DNA of 64,000 nt, from positions 58,671-122,670 of the forward strand of contig CAJTDN010000015.1 in assembly GCA_910574865.1 (NCBI GenBank). Direction: 5' to 3'. The notes beneath the pieces are model-generated. The model was not told where the DNA came from. It searched no databases and saw nothing but the letters and a program-made list of their open reading frames with translations. The position numbers and the translations under genes were made by a program. The first letter of the stretch is position 1, and the number at the start of each line of letters is the position of its first letter. This document shows, one piece after another, positions 55,462 to 64,000 of this stretch. The DNA is from Lachnospiraceae bacterium. Lineage in GTDB: Bacteria > Bacillota > Clostridia > Lachnospirales > Lachnospiraceae.

Positions 55462-56502
55462 ATGAAACTTGTTGACATGCATTGTGACACGATTTATGAA
55501 TTGTTACGGGAGACGGACGCGCAGACGCTTTTTCACAACCATCTTTGCGTGGACATGGAGGGAATGCGGCGGGCGAGGACGATGGTGCAGTTTTTCGCGT
55601 GCTTCGTGGACGCGAAGGAGTGGGTGGCAGAAGGCGAACGGGTACTGACCGAAGAGGTTTGGGAGCGGGCATATGCGAGGGTGCTTGAGATGCTCAAGCG
55701 GCTTGGCAAGGAACAAAGTGATGAATTGCGGCAAGCGTCTTCGTTTCGTGAGCTAGAAGAAAATTGGCAAAAAAACGTCATCTCGGCGGTGGCGACGTTG
55801 GAAGAGGGGGGCGTGCTGAACGAAAAAATCGAGCGGGTGGATGAGTTATACCAAAAAGGCGTCCGCCTGATTACGCTTACATGGAATTATGAGAATTGCC
55901 TGGCGTATCCAAACAGCCGAAACGCGCGGGTGATGCAAGGGAAGTTGAAACCTTTCGGGCTTGAGGTGGTGCGGCGGATGAACGAGCTGGGCATGGTCGT
56001 GGACGTATCGCATTTGTCGGACGGCGGATTTTGGGACTGCGTCAAGCATGGCAAGGCTCCAATCGTGGCCTCCCACTCCAATTGCAGGGCGTTGTGCGAC
56101 CACCCGCGCAACCTGACTGACGAGATGCTGCGTGCGTTGGCGGAGAAAGGCGGCGTGGCGGGACTTAATTTTTACCCTGCATTTCTTAAGGCACTGGGGA
56201 AGGAGCGGAAAGGAAAAGAGAACGGCGGGAAAAACAAGGAGGCAAGAGAGGACGCGATTTCCTTGTGTGACATTGCCAGGCACGCGAGGCACATGATAGA
56301 CGTGGCCGGAGAAGACGTCGTGGCCATCGGCACGGATTTTGACGGGTTCGTGGCAGAAGACGTTCCCGGCTACATTTCCCACGTCGGGGAGATGGAATCC
56401 GTCTGGGAGGCATTCGTGGAGGAGAAAATCACCCCGCGGCAGATTGAGAAAATTCAATCGCAAAACGCGCTGCGGGTGATGAAGGAAGTGTGGAGAAGTT
56501 AA
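55462..56502 (+). CDS. Membrane dipeptidase, peptidase family M19
   Basis: A zinc dipeptidase of the renal-dipeptidase fold (amidohydrolase superfamily). MKLVDMHCDTIYEL has the first metal site (HxD). ATLEEGG holds the bridging Glu, VVDVSHLSDGGFWD and PIVASHSNCRALCDHPRNLT supply the further His ligands, and VAIGTDFDGF the final Asp. It has no signal peptide. The 346-aa length is slightly more than usual because of a Lys-rich insertion near 248-260. The GH3 gene follows about 100 bases later. Confidence 0.9.
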   Translation: MKLVDMHCDTIYELLRETDAQTLFHNHLCVDMEGMRRARTMVQFFACFVDAKEWVAEGERVLTEEVWERAYARVLEMLKRLGKEQSDELRQASSFRELEENWQKNVISAVATLEEGGVLNEKIERVDELYQKGVRLITLTWNYENCLAYPNSRNARVMQGKLKPFGLEVVRRMNELGMVVDVSHLSDGGFWDCVKHGKAPIVASHSNCRALCDHPRNLTDEMLRALAEKGGVAGLNFYPAFLKALGKERKGKENGGKNKEAREDAISLCDIARHARHMIDVAGEDVVAIGTDFDGFVAEDVPGYISHVGEMESVWEAFVEEKITPRQIEKIQSQNALRVMKEVWRS

Positions 56503-56603
56503 AGAAAGTACCGTTTCCCATGGGGCGGTGGAGGCGGGTGCACCAGAGGTGGAAGAGAAAGCAAAAGGATAAGGGATAAAAGAGAAAGGAAGGATGAGTT
56601 GCG

Positions 56604-59594
56604 ATGGCAAAAAGAGGATGGAAGGTAGCGGCGGCCGCGCTGTCCGTAGGGGCGAACGCGGGAATCATGGCGGCGGTGAACGGGCCGGCCAGGAAAAACA
56701 AGAGAATGGTGGACAATATGTTGGGGGGGAACGGGTCTCGGCCGGATTATTCGAACGTGGATTGCGCGGGCCTGGATTTGGATTATTACAAGTCCGAATA
56801 TTCCAAGGAGGGCATCAAGCCGGCGGAGGCGGACTTGAGTGCCAGGATTGCGGCGGAAGGCCTCGTGCTTTTGAAAAACGAGAACCAAGCGTTGCCGCTT
56901 TCCGGGAAGGGCACGGTCAGCTTGTTTAGTAAAAACGCCGTGACCGTGAAGACACGTGACACGTTGACGGGCGGCCGTGATTTGAAAACCCTTTTCCAGA
57001 ATGCCGGGATGGGCGTGAACGAGACGTTGTGGAAATTTTATAGTAAGGGCGCGGGCAAGTCTTACGGGCTGGGCAAGGGATCGGTCGGTTTTGGCGACGG
57101 GGAGGATTTTCGAATCAACGAGTGCCCGTTGTCGGTTTTGGAAGACAAGGGCGTGCTGGAAAGCGTCCATGGCACGGTGCCGGTGTACGTGTTGAAGCGG
57201 GTGGCCGGGGAAGGGCGCGACATGCCCCGTTCCATGTATCGGCATACGGACGTCTTGGAGGACAAGGTGAAAAGCTACCTGGAGCCGGACTCGGTGGAAT
57301 TGGAGATTTTGGGGTATTTGAATGACCATTTTTCCAATGTCGTCCTGGTGGTCAATTCTAATGCGGCCTTGGAGCTTGGCTGGCTTGCGGACCTTCCGAA
57401 CATCACGTCGGTGATTTTGGCACCGGACGGACTGGAGGCGTTGCCGGACGTTTTAACGGGGAAGGTGAATCCTTCCGGCCGCACGGTGGACACGTTCGCC
57501 GCGAGGACCTTGCGTTCCCCGGCGGCGCAGAATTTCGGGGATTACGCGTATTATAAAGAGGACGGGACGCAGAGCAAGTACAATTATGTCAGCTACGCGG
57601 AAAACATTTACGTGGGATACAAATATTATGAAACGCGCTACGAGGACGTCGTGCTGAAACAAGGCAATGCGGGGGACTTTCATTATCAGGAGGAAGTCGT
57701 GTATCCCTTCGGGTACGGGCTTTCTTACACGACGTTTCGATGGGGCAGGCCGTCCGTCGTTTGGAATGGCGAAGAGTGCGGGGTGTCCGTCGAAGTGACG
57801 AACAGTGGGCACGTGCCGGGGAAGGACGTGGTGGAGGTCTACATACAGAGCCCTTACACGAAGTATGACCGGAAGCACGGGGTGGAGAAGGCGGCCGTCC
57901 AATTGGCCGGCTATGTGAAGACCCCGCTCTTGGCGGTGGGAGAGACGAGGAAGGTGACGGTCACGTTTGCCAAGGAGCAGTTAAAGGCTTATGACGCCGA
58001 TCATGCCCGCACCTATGTCCTGGATGCGGGGGAATATTTCATCACCGTGGCGAGGAATGCCCACGACGCGGTCAATAACGTGCTGGCGGCCAAGAAAAGA
58101 AGCGTGGACGACGGGATGACGGCGGATGGCGACGCGTCCATGGCGGTCTCTTACGTTCCGGAGAACACGAAGGTGGACAAGAAAAGGTATTCGAAGGATG
58201 GTTATGGGAAGGTGGAAGTCACCAACCGGCTGGACGAGGCGAGGGGTGAAATCCGTTACTTAAGCCGCGCGGACTGGTCGGGGACGTTTCCGGGGCATGA
58301 CGGGGAGCCGATGTGGGAAATCAGCACATGGGGAAATGAAATTAACGGCGTCACGGACGACGGCGTTCCCACGTCGTTTGTCTATGGAAAGACGATATCG
58401 GACGAGGACTTGGAAAAATTGGACGCGTTTGATTCGGGAAATCCGGCGGATCGGTCGGATTTTGACGATAATATCGTCTATGGAAAGGAGAACGGGCGGA
58501 CCTTGGTTGAACTGCGTGGCAAGGAATACGACGACCCGTTGTGGGAAGAACTGCTTGACCAGCTGACCGAGGAGGAATATGAGCGTACCATCGGCGTTTC
58601 CGGCTACGGCATCGAGGCAATTGAATCCGTCGGGATGCCTTACTGCGTGGACGGGGATACCGCGTCCGGCTTGATTTATGGCGGAACCGGAAGGTTTTTC
58701 CCCAATTCCATGACGCTGGCGCAGACGTGGAATCCAGGGCTGGCTTACGAATATGGCGTGATGATTGGCAACGAGGCGGTACTTGGCGGACTGGCCGGGT
58801 GGTACGCGCCCTCGATGAATATTCATAGAACCCCGTATTCGGGAAGGAACGGCGAATATTATTCAGAAGACGCCTTCTTATCGGGAACCGTGGCGGCGAA
58901 AACCGTGCTGGGCGTGGCATCGAAAGGGGTTTATGCCTATATCAAGCATTTCGCGTTCAACGACCAGGAGAACCACCGCGGGGACCGCAAAGGGCAGTTC
59001 AGCATCGCCACGTGGCTCCACGAGCAGGCGGCGCGGGAGATTTACCTGCTTCCGTTTGAAATGTGCATGAAGGCGGGGGACGTTGACCTCGCGTACCTGA
59101 AGGAGACCCCGGACGGCTATGAAAACGCGGTCAAAAAGATTCGCGCCTGCCAGGCCGTCATGACCGGGTTCAACCGGGTCGGCCATACGTGGGTGGGCGG
59201 TTCTTACGCGCTGATTACGGGAATCGTTCGGAATGAATGGGATTTCAAGGGGCTGATTATCACGGACAATGCCAATACCGGCGTGTTCATGGACGGTTAC
59301 CAGATGATTGAGGCGGGAGCGGACATCAAGCTGACCAATTTGCCGGAGTCGGCCCGCTTTGATTTTAACAGTCGGGACAAGGCACATTATTACTACGCAC
59401 GGGAAGCCATGCACCGTCTTTTGTACACGGTGGCCAATTCCAAAGTGATGAACGGGGCGATGCCTGGCGTGACATACAAGAAAGCGAAGAGCCTGATGGA
59501 CAAAATCATACTGGCGGTCAATGCCGCGTGCGGGGCGGGAATCGCCCTGGCCGTACTGTCTATGCTAATTGGGATGTTGCCAAAAAAGAAATAA
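56604..59594 (+). CDS. GH3 glycoside hydrolase with permuted domain order and two membrane anchors
   Basis: Unlike standard GH3 enzymes, the C-terminal domain comes first: residues ~75-370 (AEGLVLLKNENQALPLSGKG, PSGRTVDTFAA, YPFGYGLSYT) form the alpha/beta sandwich and lead into a fibronectin-like domain at ~385-500. The TIM-barrel follows at ~600-950 (GIEAIESVGMPYCVDGDTAS, NIHRTPYSGRNGEYYSEDAF, IKHFAFNDQE, LIITDNANTG with nucleophile Asp888). Permuted GH3 enzymes are known from Ruminococcus beta-glucosidases. A hydrophobic N-terminal helix (~8-25) and a C-terminal helix (~968-990) suggest double membrane anchoring. Likely acts on beta-glucosides or related sugars. Confidence 0.87.
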   Translation: MAKRGWKVAAAALSVGANAGIMAAVNGPARKNKRMVDNMLGGNGSRPDYSNVDCAGLDLDYYKSEYSKEGIKPAEADLSARIAAEGLVLLKNENQALPLSGKGTVSLFSKNAVTVKTRDTLTGGRDLKTLFQNAGMGVNETLWKFYSKGAGKSYGLGKGSVGFGDGEDFRINECPLSVLEDKGVLESVHGTVPVYVLKRVAGEGRDMPRSMYRHTDVLEDKVKSYLEPDSVELEILGYLNDHFSNVVLVVNSNAALELGWLADLPNITSVILAPDGLEALPDVLTGKVNPSGRTVDTFAARTLRSPAAQNFGDYAYYKEDGTQSKYNYVSYAENIYVGYKYYETRYEDVVLKQGNAGDFHYQEEVVYPFGYGLSYTTFRWGRPSVVWNGEECGVSVEVTNSGHVPGKDVVEVYIQSPYTKYDRKHGVEKAAVQLAGYVKTPLLAVGETRKVTVTFAKEQLKAYDADHARTYVLDAGEYFITVARNAHDAVNNVLAAKKRSVDDGMTADGDASMAVSYVPENTKVDKKRYSKDGYGKVEVTNRLDEARGEIRYLSRADWSGTFPGHDGEPMWEISTWGNEINGVTDDGVPTSFVYGKTISDEDLEKLDAFDSGNPADRSDFDDNIVYGKENGRTLVELRGKEYDDPLWEELLDQLTEEEYERTIGVSGYGIEAIESVGMPYCVDGDTASGLIYGGTGRFFPNSMTLAQTWNPGLAYEYGVMIGNEAVLGGLAGWYAPSMNIHRTPYSGRNGEYYSEDAFLSGTVAAKTVLGVASKGVYAYIKHFAFNDQENHRGDRKGQFSIATWLHEQAAREIYLLPFEMCMKAGDVDLAYLKETPDGYENAVKKIRACQAVMTGFNRVGHTWVGGSYALITGIVRNEWDFKGLIITDNANTGVFMDGYQMIEAGADIKLTNLPESARFDFNSRDKAHYYYAREAMHRLLYTVANSKVMNGAMPGVTYKKAKSLMDKIILAVNAACGAGIALAVLSMLIGMLPKKK

Positions 59595-59713
59595 GGTAAT
59601 GAATTAAGAGGTATTTGCAAGTTGCTACATCGACTTAGTTTCAAGGTATTTGTAAATTGCCATGACTTTTCGCTCAGCGAAATGGAGAAATAAAGGATTG
59701 CCGTGGATGCGGT

Positions 59714-59866
59714 AAAATTTCACGAAAGAAGATTGTGCGAACGACTTTTGCACTGCATAGATGAGACGAAAGAACGCGTCAGCCGATGCTGGCGCGTTCT
59801 TGTTTTAAAGGCTCATCGAAGCGTTTTGTGCAACGAAGTGAGCACAACTTCTTTCGCGAAATTTTT
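59714..59866. repeat. 153-bp inverted-repeat structure between convergent genes
   Basis: Outer arms at 59714-59738 and 59842-59866 are near-perfect complements (AAAATTTCACGAAAGAAG type, one extra base). They enclose a perfect-stem terminator at 59770-59806. The organisation resembles a small non-autonomous element with terminal repeats that also serves as a two-way transcription stop. Confidence 0.6.
59770..59806 (+). terminator. Terminator between GH3 and argG
   Basis: A 14-bp stem (one G-U) with loop CGAT is followed by TTGTTTT. It lies about 180 bases after the GH3 stop and 86 bases from the end of argG. Confidence 0.75.
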
Positions 59867-59891
59867 GGTATTGATAGTGATTGTTCTTATT

Positions 59892-61112
59892 TCACTTTTC
59901 CAACTCCTGCATCTTCATCGCGCGCACTTTCAGCGGCAACCCGAAGAGGTTGATGAAGCCGTCCGCGTCGTGGTGGTCGTACAGTTCGCCGGTCGTGAAG
60001 CTGGCAAGCGACTCGCTGTACAAGGAATAGGGCGAGGTCTCGCCGGCCTTGATGATGTTGCCCTTGTAGAGCTTGAACTTCACTTCGCCGGTCACGTACT
60101 GCTGGGTCACGTCAACGAACGCCTGGATGGCCTCGCGCAGCGGCGTGAACCATTTTCCTTCGTACACGATTTGGGCGAACTTGTTGCCAAGGTCTTTTTT
60201 CACCTCGTAGGTGGCGCGGTCGAGTACAAGTTCTTCCAACTGTTCGTGTGCGGCCATTAAAATGGTGCCGCCCGGCGTCTCGTAAACGCCGCGGGACTTC
60301 ATGCCGACCACGCGGTTTTCCACGATGTCGATGATGCCGATGCCGTGCTTGCCGCCCAGTTTATTTAACTCGGCGATGATTTCGGAAACCTTCATTTCTT
60401 TGCCGTTTAAGGACTTCGGAACGCCTGCCTCGAACGTCATGGTCACGTACTCGCCCTCGCTCGGAGCCTTCTCCGGGGACACGCCGAGTACCAGCAGGTC
60501 GTCATAGTTCGGTTCGTTGGCCGGGTCTTCCAACTCCAGTCCCTCGTGGCTGATGTGCCACAAGTTGCGGTCGCGGCTGTAGCTGTGTTTCGCGTCGAAC
60601 GGAAGGTCGATGCCATGCTGGCGGCAATATTCAATCTCGTCCTCGCGGGACTGCATGGTCCACACGTCGGTCATGCGCCACGGGGCGATGATCTTGATGT
60701 CGGGAGCCAGTGCCTTGATGCCGAGCTCGAAACGAATCTGGTCGTTTCCTTTTCCCGTCGCGCCGTGGCAGATGGCGGAAGCGCCTTCCTTGCGGGCAAT
60801 CTCGACCAGCCTCTTGGCGATGACCGGACGTGCCATGGAAGTTCCCAACAAGTATTTGTTTTCATATACGGCGCCCGCTTTCACGCAGGGCATGATGTAC
60901 TCGTCGCAGAATTCGTCGATGATGTTTTCGATATATAATTTGGACGCGCCGGACAATTTGGCCCGTTCCTCCAGTCCGTCCAGTTCCTCGCCTTGTCCGC
61001 AATCGATGCAGCAGCAGATGACTTCGTAGTCAAAATTTTCTTTCAGCCACGGGATGATGGCCGTCGTGTCCAGACCTCCGGAATAGGCCAGGACTACTTT
61101 TTCCTTACTCAT
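59892..61112 (-). CDS. argG: Argininosuccinate synthase
   Basis: Joins citrulline and aspartate using ATP in arginine synthesis. The 406-aa protein opens with [18 protein letters not shown], the PP-loop ATP site. [17 protein letters not shown] and [18 protein letters not shown] bind citrulline and aspartate, and [20 protein letters not shown] follows near the tetramer interface. Start at 61112 is set by AGGAGG; an upstream in-frame start lacks it. argH is not in the window. Confidence 0.97.
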   Translation of the reverse strand: MSKEKVVLAYSGGLDTTAIIPWLKENFDYEVICCCIDCGQGEELDGLEERAKLSGASKLYIENIIDEFCDEYIMPCVKAGAVYENKYLLGTSMARPVIAKRLVEIARKEGASAICHGATGKGNDQIRFELGIKALAPDIKIIAPWRMTDVWTMQSREDEIEYCRQHGIDLPFDAKHSYSRDRNLWHISHEGLELEDPANEPNYDDLLVLGVSPEKAPSEGEYVTMTFEAGVPKSLNGKEMKVSEIIAELNKLGGKHGIGIIDIVENRVVGMKSRGVYETPGGTILMAAHEQLEELVLDRATYEVKKDLGNKFAQIVYEGKWFTPLREAIQAFVDVTQQYVTGEVKFKLYKGNIIKAGETSPYSLYSESLASFTTGELYDHHDADGFINLFGLPLKVRAMKMQELEK

Positions 61113-61295
61113 GGTAATACCTCCTGAATGTATAAAGTCATACTTTGCGAAAGCCGCGCACCTTGCCGCGCGACGTTTAAAATGGCAGGGCGGGATGAAA
61201 CCACGCGCACCTCGCCGAACCAAGGATTACTATACACCATTTTGCATATTTATGCAAGAGAAAAACAACGATATTTCAGTCCCGTGGTTATGATT

Positions 61296-61334
61296 CGTTA
61301 CAATTCACGGCCTAACCGGCCGTGGATTGTAACG
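61296..61334. repeat. 17-bp inverted repeat (GTTACAATCC hairpin)
   Basis: Arms at 61296-61312 and 61318-61334 differ by one base. The ends GTTACAAT / GGATTGTAAC match the inner arms of the larger palindrome at 47418-47483. It lies 24 bases after the stop of the minus-strand AraC gene and could end that transcript, though no T-run follows. Confidence 0.6.
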
Positions 61335-61357
61335 GCATCCCTCCATGAAAAGCAACA

Positions 61358-62275
61358 TTACGCGAGTAGGATTTCCCGTGCGGTTTCCGTCGGCAGGCGG
61401 TTTTGCACGTCGCCCGTGGGCAGGGGCGGGGCGAGCATGGGTTGCCACTTTCCCTCCTTGCGGTAGGCGGACGCGCTCATCCCGAACTGTTTCTCGAACA
61501 TCTGGTTCAAATAGCGGCTGCTGGAAAAGCCGGATTCGATGCAAATGTCCAAGATGTTTAGCGAGGTCTTGCGAATCAGCCGCAGCGCGTGTTCGAAACG
61601 CAGGTGGTTTATGTAGTCCTGGAAGGAAACGCCCAGCGTGCTCTTGATAAAGTGGGAGGCGTGAAAGGTGGAGATGTTTTCCAGCCTGGCGATGTCGTCC
61701 AAGGTAATTCGTTCGGTATAATGCTCCGCGATGTAGTCCGTGATGCGGTTTAAACGTAGCGTGCTGGCGCGCGCCAGTTCGTATTCCTTGGAGCTGATTA
61801 AAACGCCGCCCCCCGCCGTCGCCAGATGGTAGAGGCCGTCGAAGAGGAGGGAGGCACATTTTAATTCGTAGCGTGTATCTTCCGCATAATAGGTCCTGGC
61901 GCAGGAAAGCAGGTCCGCGTGGAGGCTTTGGTGAAGCGGCGTCCCGGGCGTGAGGATATTTTCGAATTGGATGCGCGACACTTCGGGACTGATGTTTTTA
62001 TAAAATTCCGCATGAATCTGGAATGCCAGAATTAGGTTGCGTTTTCCGGCACTTAGGAAGGAATGGATCTGGTAACGGTTTATCACATAAATGTCATTTT
62101 TGTGTAAATCGATTCGCTCTTGTTCGAGAATCAGTTCCACGTCCCCCTCCAGGATGAGTCCGATTTCCAAGTCGGAGTGCCCGTGCGGGTTGCGGGACTT
62201 CATTTCCACGAGAAATAATTCCAAATGGTTCATGGCGCTATGGTGGACAATTTCGTATTCTTTCTGTTTTGTCAT
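61358..62275 (-). CDS. AraC-family regulator with cupin sensor domain (305 aa)
   Basis: The N-terminal cupin carries NPHGHSDLEIGLILEGDVEL then NDIYVINRYQIHSF, a sugar-sensing beta barrel like that of AraC. The C-terminal DNA-binding unit has ITLDDIARLENISTFHASHF and ILDICIESGFSSSRYLNQMF then EKQFGMSASAYR. It is divergent from the sugar-isomerase-like gene across a 380-base region rich in hairpins, and is the obvious candidate to control it. Confidence 0.88.
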   Translation of the reverse strand: MTKQKEYEIVHHSAMNHLELFLVEMKSRNPHGHSDLEIGLILEGDVELILEQERIDLHKNDIYVINRYQIHSFLSAGKRNLILAFQIHAEFYKNISPEVSRIQFENILTPGTPLHQSLHADLLSCARTYYAEDTRYELKCASLLFDGLYHLATAGGGVLISSKEYELARASTLRLNRITDYIAEHYTERITLDDIARLENISTFHASHFIKSTLGVSFQDYINHLRFEHALRLIRKTSLNILDICIESGFSSSRYLNQMFEKQFGMSASAYRKEGKWQPMLAPPLPTGDVQNRLPTETAREILLA

Positions 62276-62509
62276 GGCGTGTTTCCTGCGTACTCCTTTT
62301 TTCGACGTTATTTCGCTCTTGTTTGGAAAAGGGTGTTTCCTTGTTCCAAATTCTTTTCCTAAAGTGTATCATTTTTTTCCTTGCATTTCAATTTTTTCCT
62401 TGCATTTCAATGGAAAGTCACAAGCTTGGCATGGGAAAATCGCAACATTGTCATTTTTTGTGCGTGGAAACCTGGTATAACTTTAAAGGAACACACAACA
62501 CGCATTTGA
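62276..62509 (+). promoter_or_regulatory. Divergent promoter region of AraC and isomerase genes
   Basis: About 230 T-rich bases without a gene. A TATAAC at 62476-62481 may be the -10 box for the isomerase transcript. A 15-bp direct repeat TTCCTTGCATTTCAA occurs near 62378 and 62396. Confidence 0.35.
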
Positions 62510-62636
62510 GCACATAAGCATCCAAAAGACGGATGTCAAGTGCCGGGTAACTCCGCTTGGCTAGGCTCGAAAAGACCTCGCCAAGATGCGCGGAGTCCAT
62601 TCGCACATAAGCATCCAAAAGACGGATGTCAAGTGC
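62510..62636 (+). promoter_or_regulatory. Structured leader with twin 34-bp palindromic repeats
   Basis: Identical 34-bp units lie at 62510-62543 and 62603-62636. Each folds as GCAC...GTGC around CATCC / GGATG. Between them another imperfect stem ACTCCGC...GCGGAGT with inner TTGGC / GCCAA forms. The array ends 11 bases before the GGAGGAGG ribosome binding site of the isomerase gene. It could be a riboswitch-like RNA, a protein-binding leader or a mobile hairpin. Confidence 0.6.
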
Positions 62637-62656
62637 TCATAGGAGGAGGAACAGAC

Positions 62657-63457
62657 ATGACAAAATTTAAGTTTTCTGTAGGGCCATGGAACGTGAATAC
62701 CGGGGAGGACGCTTACGGCCCGGCCACGAGGGAGCCGATTTCGAATGAGGAGAAGTATAAGAGATTTGCCGAACTGGGATTTTCGGCGGTGCAGTTCCAT
62801 GATGACGACGCGGTGCCGAACATCAACGATTATACGGAAGAGGAAATCAAGGAAAAGGCGCGGGAATTGAAAAAGACGCTGGACAAGTACGGGCTGGCGG
62901 CCGAGTTCGTGGCACCGAGGCTTTGGATGGATTCCCACACGCACGATGGCGGTTTCATGAGCACGTCCGAGGAGGATCGGGAATATGCGATGTGGAGGGC
63001 ATATCGTTCGATTGATATTGCAAATGAGCTGGGATGTGATATGATAGTGTTATGGCTGGCACGCGAGGGAACGCTTTGCGCGGAGAGCAAGTCCCCGGTA
63101 TGGGCGACGAAGATGCTGATTGAGGCCATCAACAAGATGCTCGCGTATGACCCGAAGATTCGCGTCTGCATCGAGCCGAAGCCGAACGAGCCGATTGACC
63201 GGAGCATTTGCGGGACAATGGGACATGTCATGGCGATTTCCGCCGCGACTACCGACCCCTCCCGTGTCGGAGGCAATTTGGAAAGTGCGCATGCCGTTCT
63301 GGCGGGACTCGACCCGGCGCACGAGATTGGTTTCGCGATGGCCATGGGCAAGCTTATGACCGTGCACTTGAACGACCAGAACAGCATCCGTTACGACCAG
63401 GACAAGTCTTTTGGCGTGGAAAATCTGCGCCAGGCCTTCAACCAGGTGAAGGTATAG
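62657..63457 (+). CDS. Xylose isomerase-like TIM-barrel protein, probably C-terminally truncated
   Basis: ATG at 62657 follows GGAGGAGG. MTKFKFSVGPWNVNTGEDAY and GPATREPISNEEKYKRFAEL, then SAVQFHDDD, EFVAPRLWMDSHTHDGGFMS and VCIEPKPNEP match metal-dependent sugar isomerases of the AP-endonuclease-2 barrel type (xylose/L-rhamnose isomerase group). Residues binding metal (Glu in IEPKPNEP, His/Asp in VHLNDQN) are present. The frame stops after 267 codons at NLRQAFNQVKV, whereas family members normally run to about 400-430. IS-like sequence begins directly after, so the last third was probably lost. Activity is doubtful. Confidence 0.75.
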   Translation: MTKFKFSVGPWNVNTGEDAYGPATREPISNEEKYKRFAELGFSAVQFHDDDAVPNINDYTEEEIKEKARELKKTLDKYGLAAEFVAPRLWMDSHTHDGGFMSTSEEDREYAMWRAYRSIDIANELGCDMIVLWLAREGTLCAESKSPVWATKMLIEAINKMLAYDPKIRVCIEPKPNEPIDRSICGTMGHVMAISAATTDPSRVGGNLESAHAVLAGLDPAHEIGFAMAMGKLMTVHLNDQNSIRYDQDKSFGVENLRQAFNQVKV

Positions 63458-63623
63458 GTAATTGTTAAATGTTTTTATGGCAAGATTATGAGGATGACGG
63501 CTCCTTAGGTAAGAAGAAAAAACATGTTGTCGTTCAGGTGAAAGCTGGACTGACAGAAACGTCAGATTTTTGGGCGCACTTTTAGCCCGAAATTGAAATG
63601 TACCATGAAAATCGAATATCTTT
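63458..63623. other. Gene-free junction, probable IS end
   Basis: 166 bases separate the truncated isomerase and the transposase fragment. It includes an inverted CAGCTTTCACCTG-like segment and TTGGGCGCACTTTTAGCCC. No gene is supported; the boundary of the insertion lies here. Confidence 0.4.
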
Positions 63624-64000
63624 TCAAGCAACTAGTGGCTTCAGGCTCCGTATGTACTCATGTTGGTTCATCCGGTGGGCCACGATTACCGTGAGCTGGC
63701 TGGCAATTCCAGCCAGGAACACGTCGGCCTTGGTCGTCGCATGGTTTCTGGTTCGCTTGCCCGCGACGCACATGTTCAGTTTGAAATGGTTGATTGCCCT
63801 TTCAATGCTGGTTCTGATTTTATAAAGGTCGTTCCACTCGGAAGAATCCCTCTGGATGCCGGGGAACATGCGGAAGTCCATGTTTTCATAGGTATAGGTG
63901 TTGAACGGCGAATTCTGGTCGCCACCAACAGCACATTATTTTATCCACCCAAACAGAAACAGCGGCGGAATCGCATCTCCAGGTCACGATTCCGCCGCCA
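63624..64000 (-). pseudogene. Transposase C-terminal region, running off the window
   Basis: The minus-strand frame reads MDFRMFPGIQRDSSEWNDLY, KIRTSIERAINHFKLNMCVA and GKRTRNHATTKADVFLAGIA, the DDE-transposase end with the catalytic Glu in SIERAINHFK. Upstream (toward 64000) the same element continues through NTYTYE but appears to change frame near 63940. Whether the complete gene beyond the window is intact cannot be seen. Confidence 0.7.

Noticed and set aside
59703..60260. 185-codon plus-strand frame overlapping the end of argG
   Set aside because: It reads through the inverted-repeat structure and the antisense of argG, with no motif or start signal.
62510..62636. Short CRISPR array
   Set aside because: Only two repeats with a single structured spacer and no cas genes.

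Overview
The window looks like chromosome of a Gram-positive anaerobe of the class Clostridia, most likely a Lachnospiraceae-type gut bacterium. Supporting signs are AGGAGG ribosome binding sites, frequent GTG/TTG starts, a Spo0A-like regulator, lipobox lipoproteins, a clostridial folC-folE-HD-folP-folBK order, AAA-ATPase/PD-(D/E)XK and Rpn-type proteins, and remnants of DUF3847/MobA mobilizable elements. This placement rests on gene content; no rRNA is present. Most of the window has even, moderately high GC with compact gene packing. It is interrupted by a scrambled, partly AT-rich accessory zone at about 32.2-46.4 kb.

Layout. 0-12.3 kb: end of cysK, lysA, tRNA-Leu(CAA), the trkA-trkH potassium uptake pair, an AAA-ATPase/nuclease gene, a small conserved gene, a cation:proton antiporter, a decayed stretch and an AraC regulator. 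12.5-19.6 kb: garR, a GPH-type sugar symporter, an orphan solute-binding lipoprotein, a second AraC regulator and a GH32 beta-fructosidase, forming a carbohydrate-use block. 19.6-24.1 kb: folate operon. 24.1-26.7 kb: aroA and tyrA on the minus strand. 27.3-29.4 kb: an EF-G paralogue. 29.7-32.2 kb: a signalling cassette made of a frameshifted Spo0A-like response regulator, a 14-codon peptide ORF with a strong ribosome binding site, a terminator hairpin and a GHKL sensor kinase.

32.2-46.4 kb is a graveyard of mobile elements: broken serine recombinases, a truncated MobA/MobL relaxase, IS fragments, an Rpn-type pseudogene and an RHS toxin tail. It still carries apparently intact cargo: an Xre-type regulator with a peptide-type ABC exporter, two lipoproteins of unknown function, a 133-aa protein and a small membrane protein next to the RHS tail. 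Three of the cargo genes share a 21-bp palindrome at a nearly fixed distance before the start codon.

46.4-64 kb returns to ordinary chromosome: SGNH hydrolase, a large membrane protein, a P-loop protein, a ZIP transporter, leuS (promoter, 15-codon leader ORF and overlapping terminator), a DUF218 protein, a class I amidotransferase hydrolase, an M19 dipeptidase, a domain-permuted membrane-anchored GH3 glycosidase, argG, a third AraC regulator, and a sugar-isomerase-like gene cut short near an IS fragment.

Repeats run through the whole window: a 249-bp element in inverted orientation at 9.8 and 26.7 kb with several partial copies, a 99-bp MITE-like element at 47.5 kb, large hairpins containing GTTACAATCC, and short in-frame duplications inside folC, aroA, the HD gene and the Spo0A-like linker. 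The strongest candidates for something undescribed are the peptide/kinase cassette (30.7-32.2 kb), the palindrome-linked orphan genes (41.1-43.6 kb) and the tandem-hairpin leader at 62.5 kb. No database search was possible; all assignments come from reading motifs.
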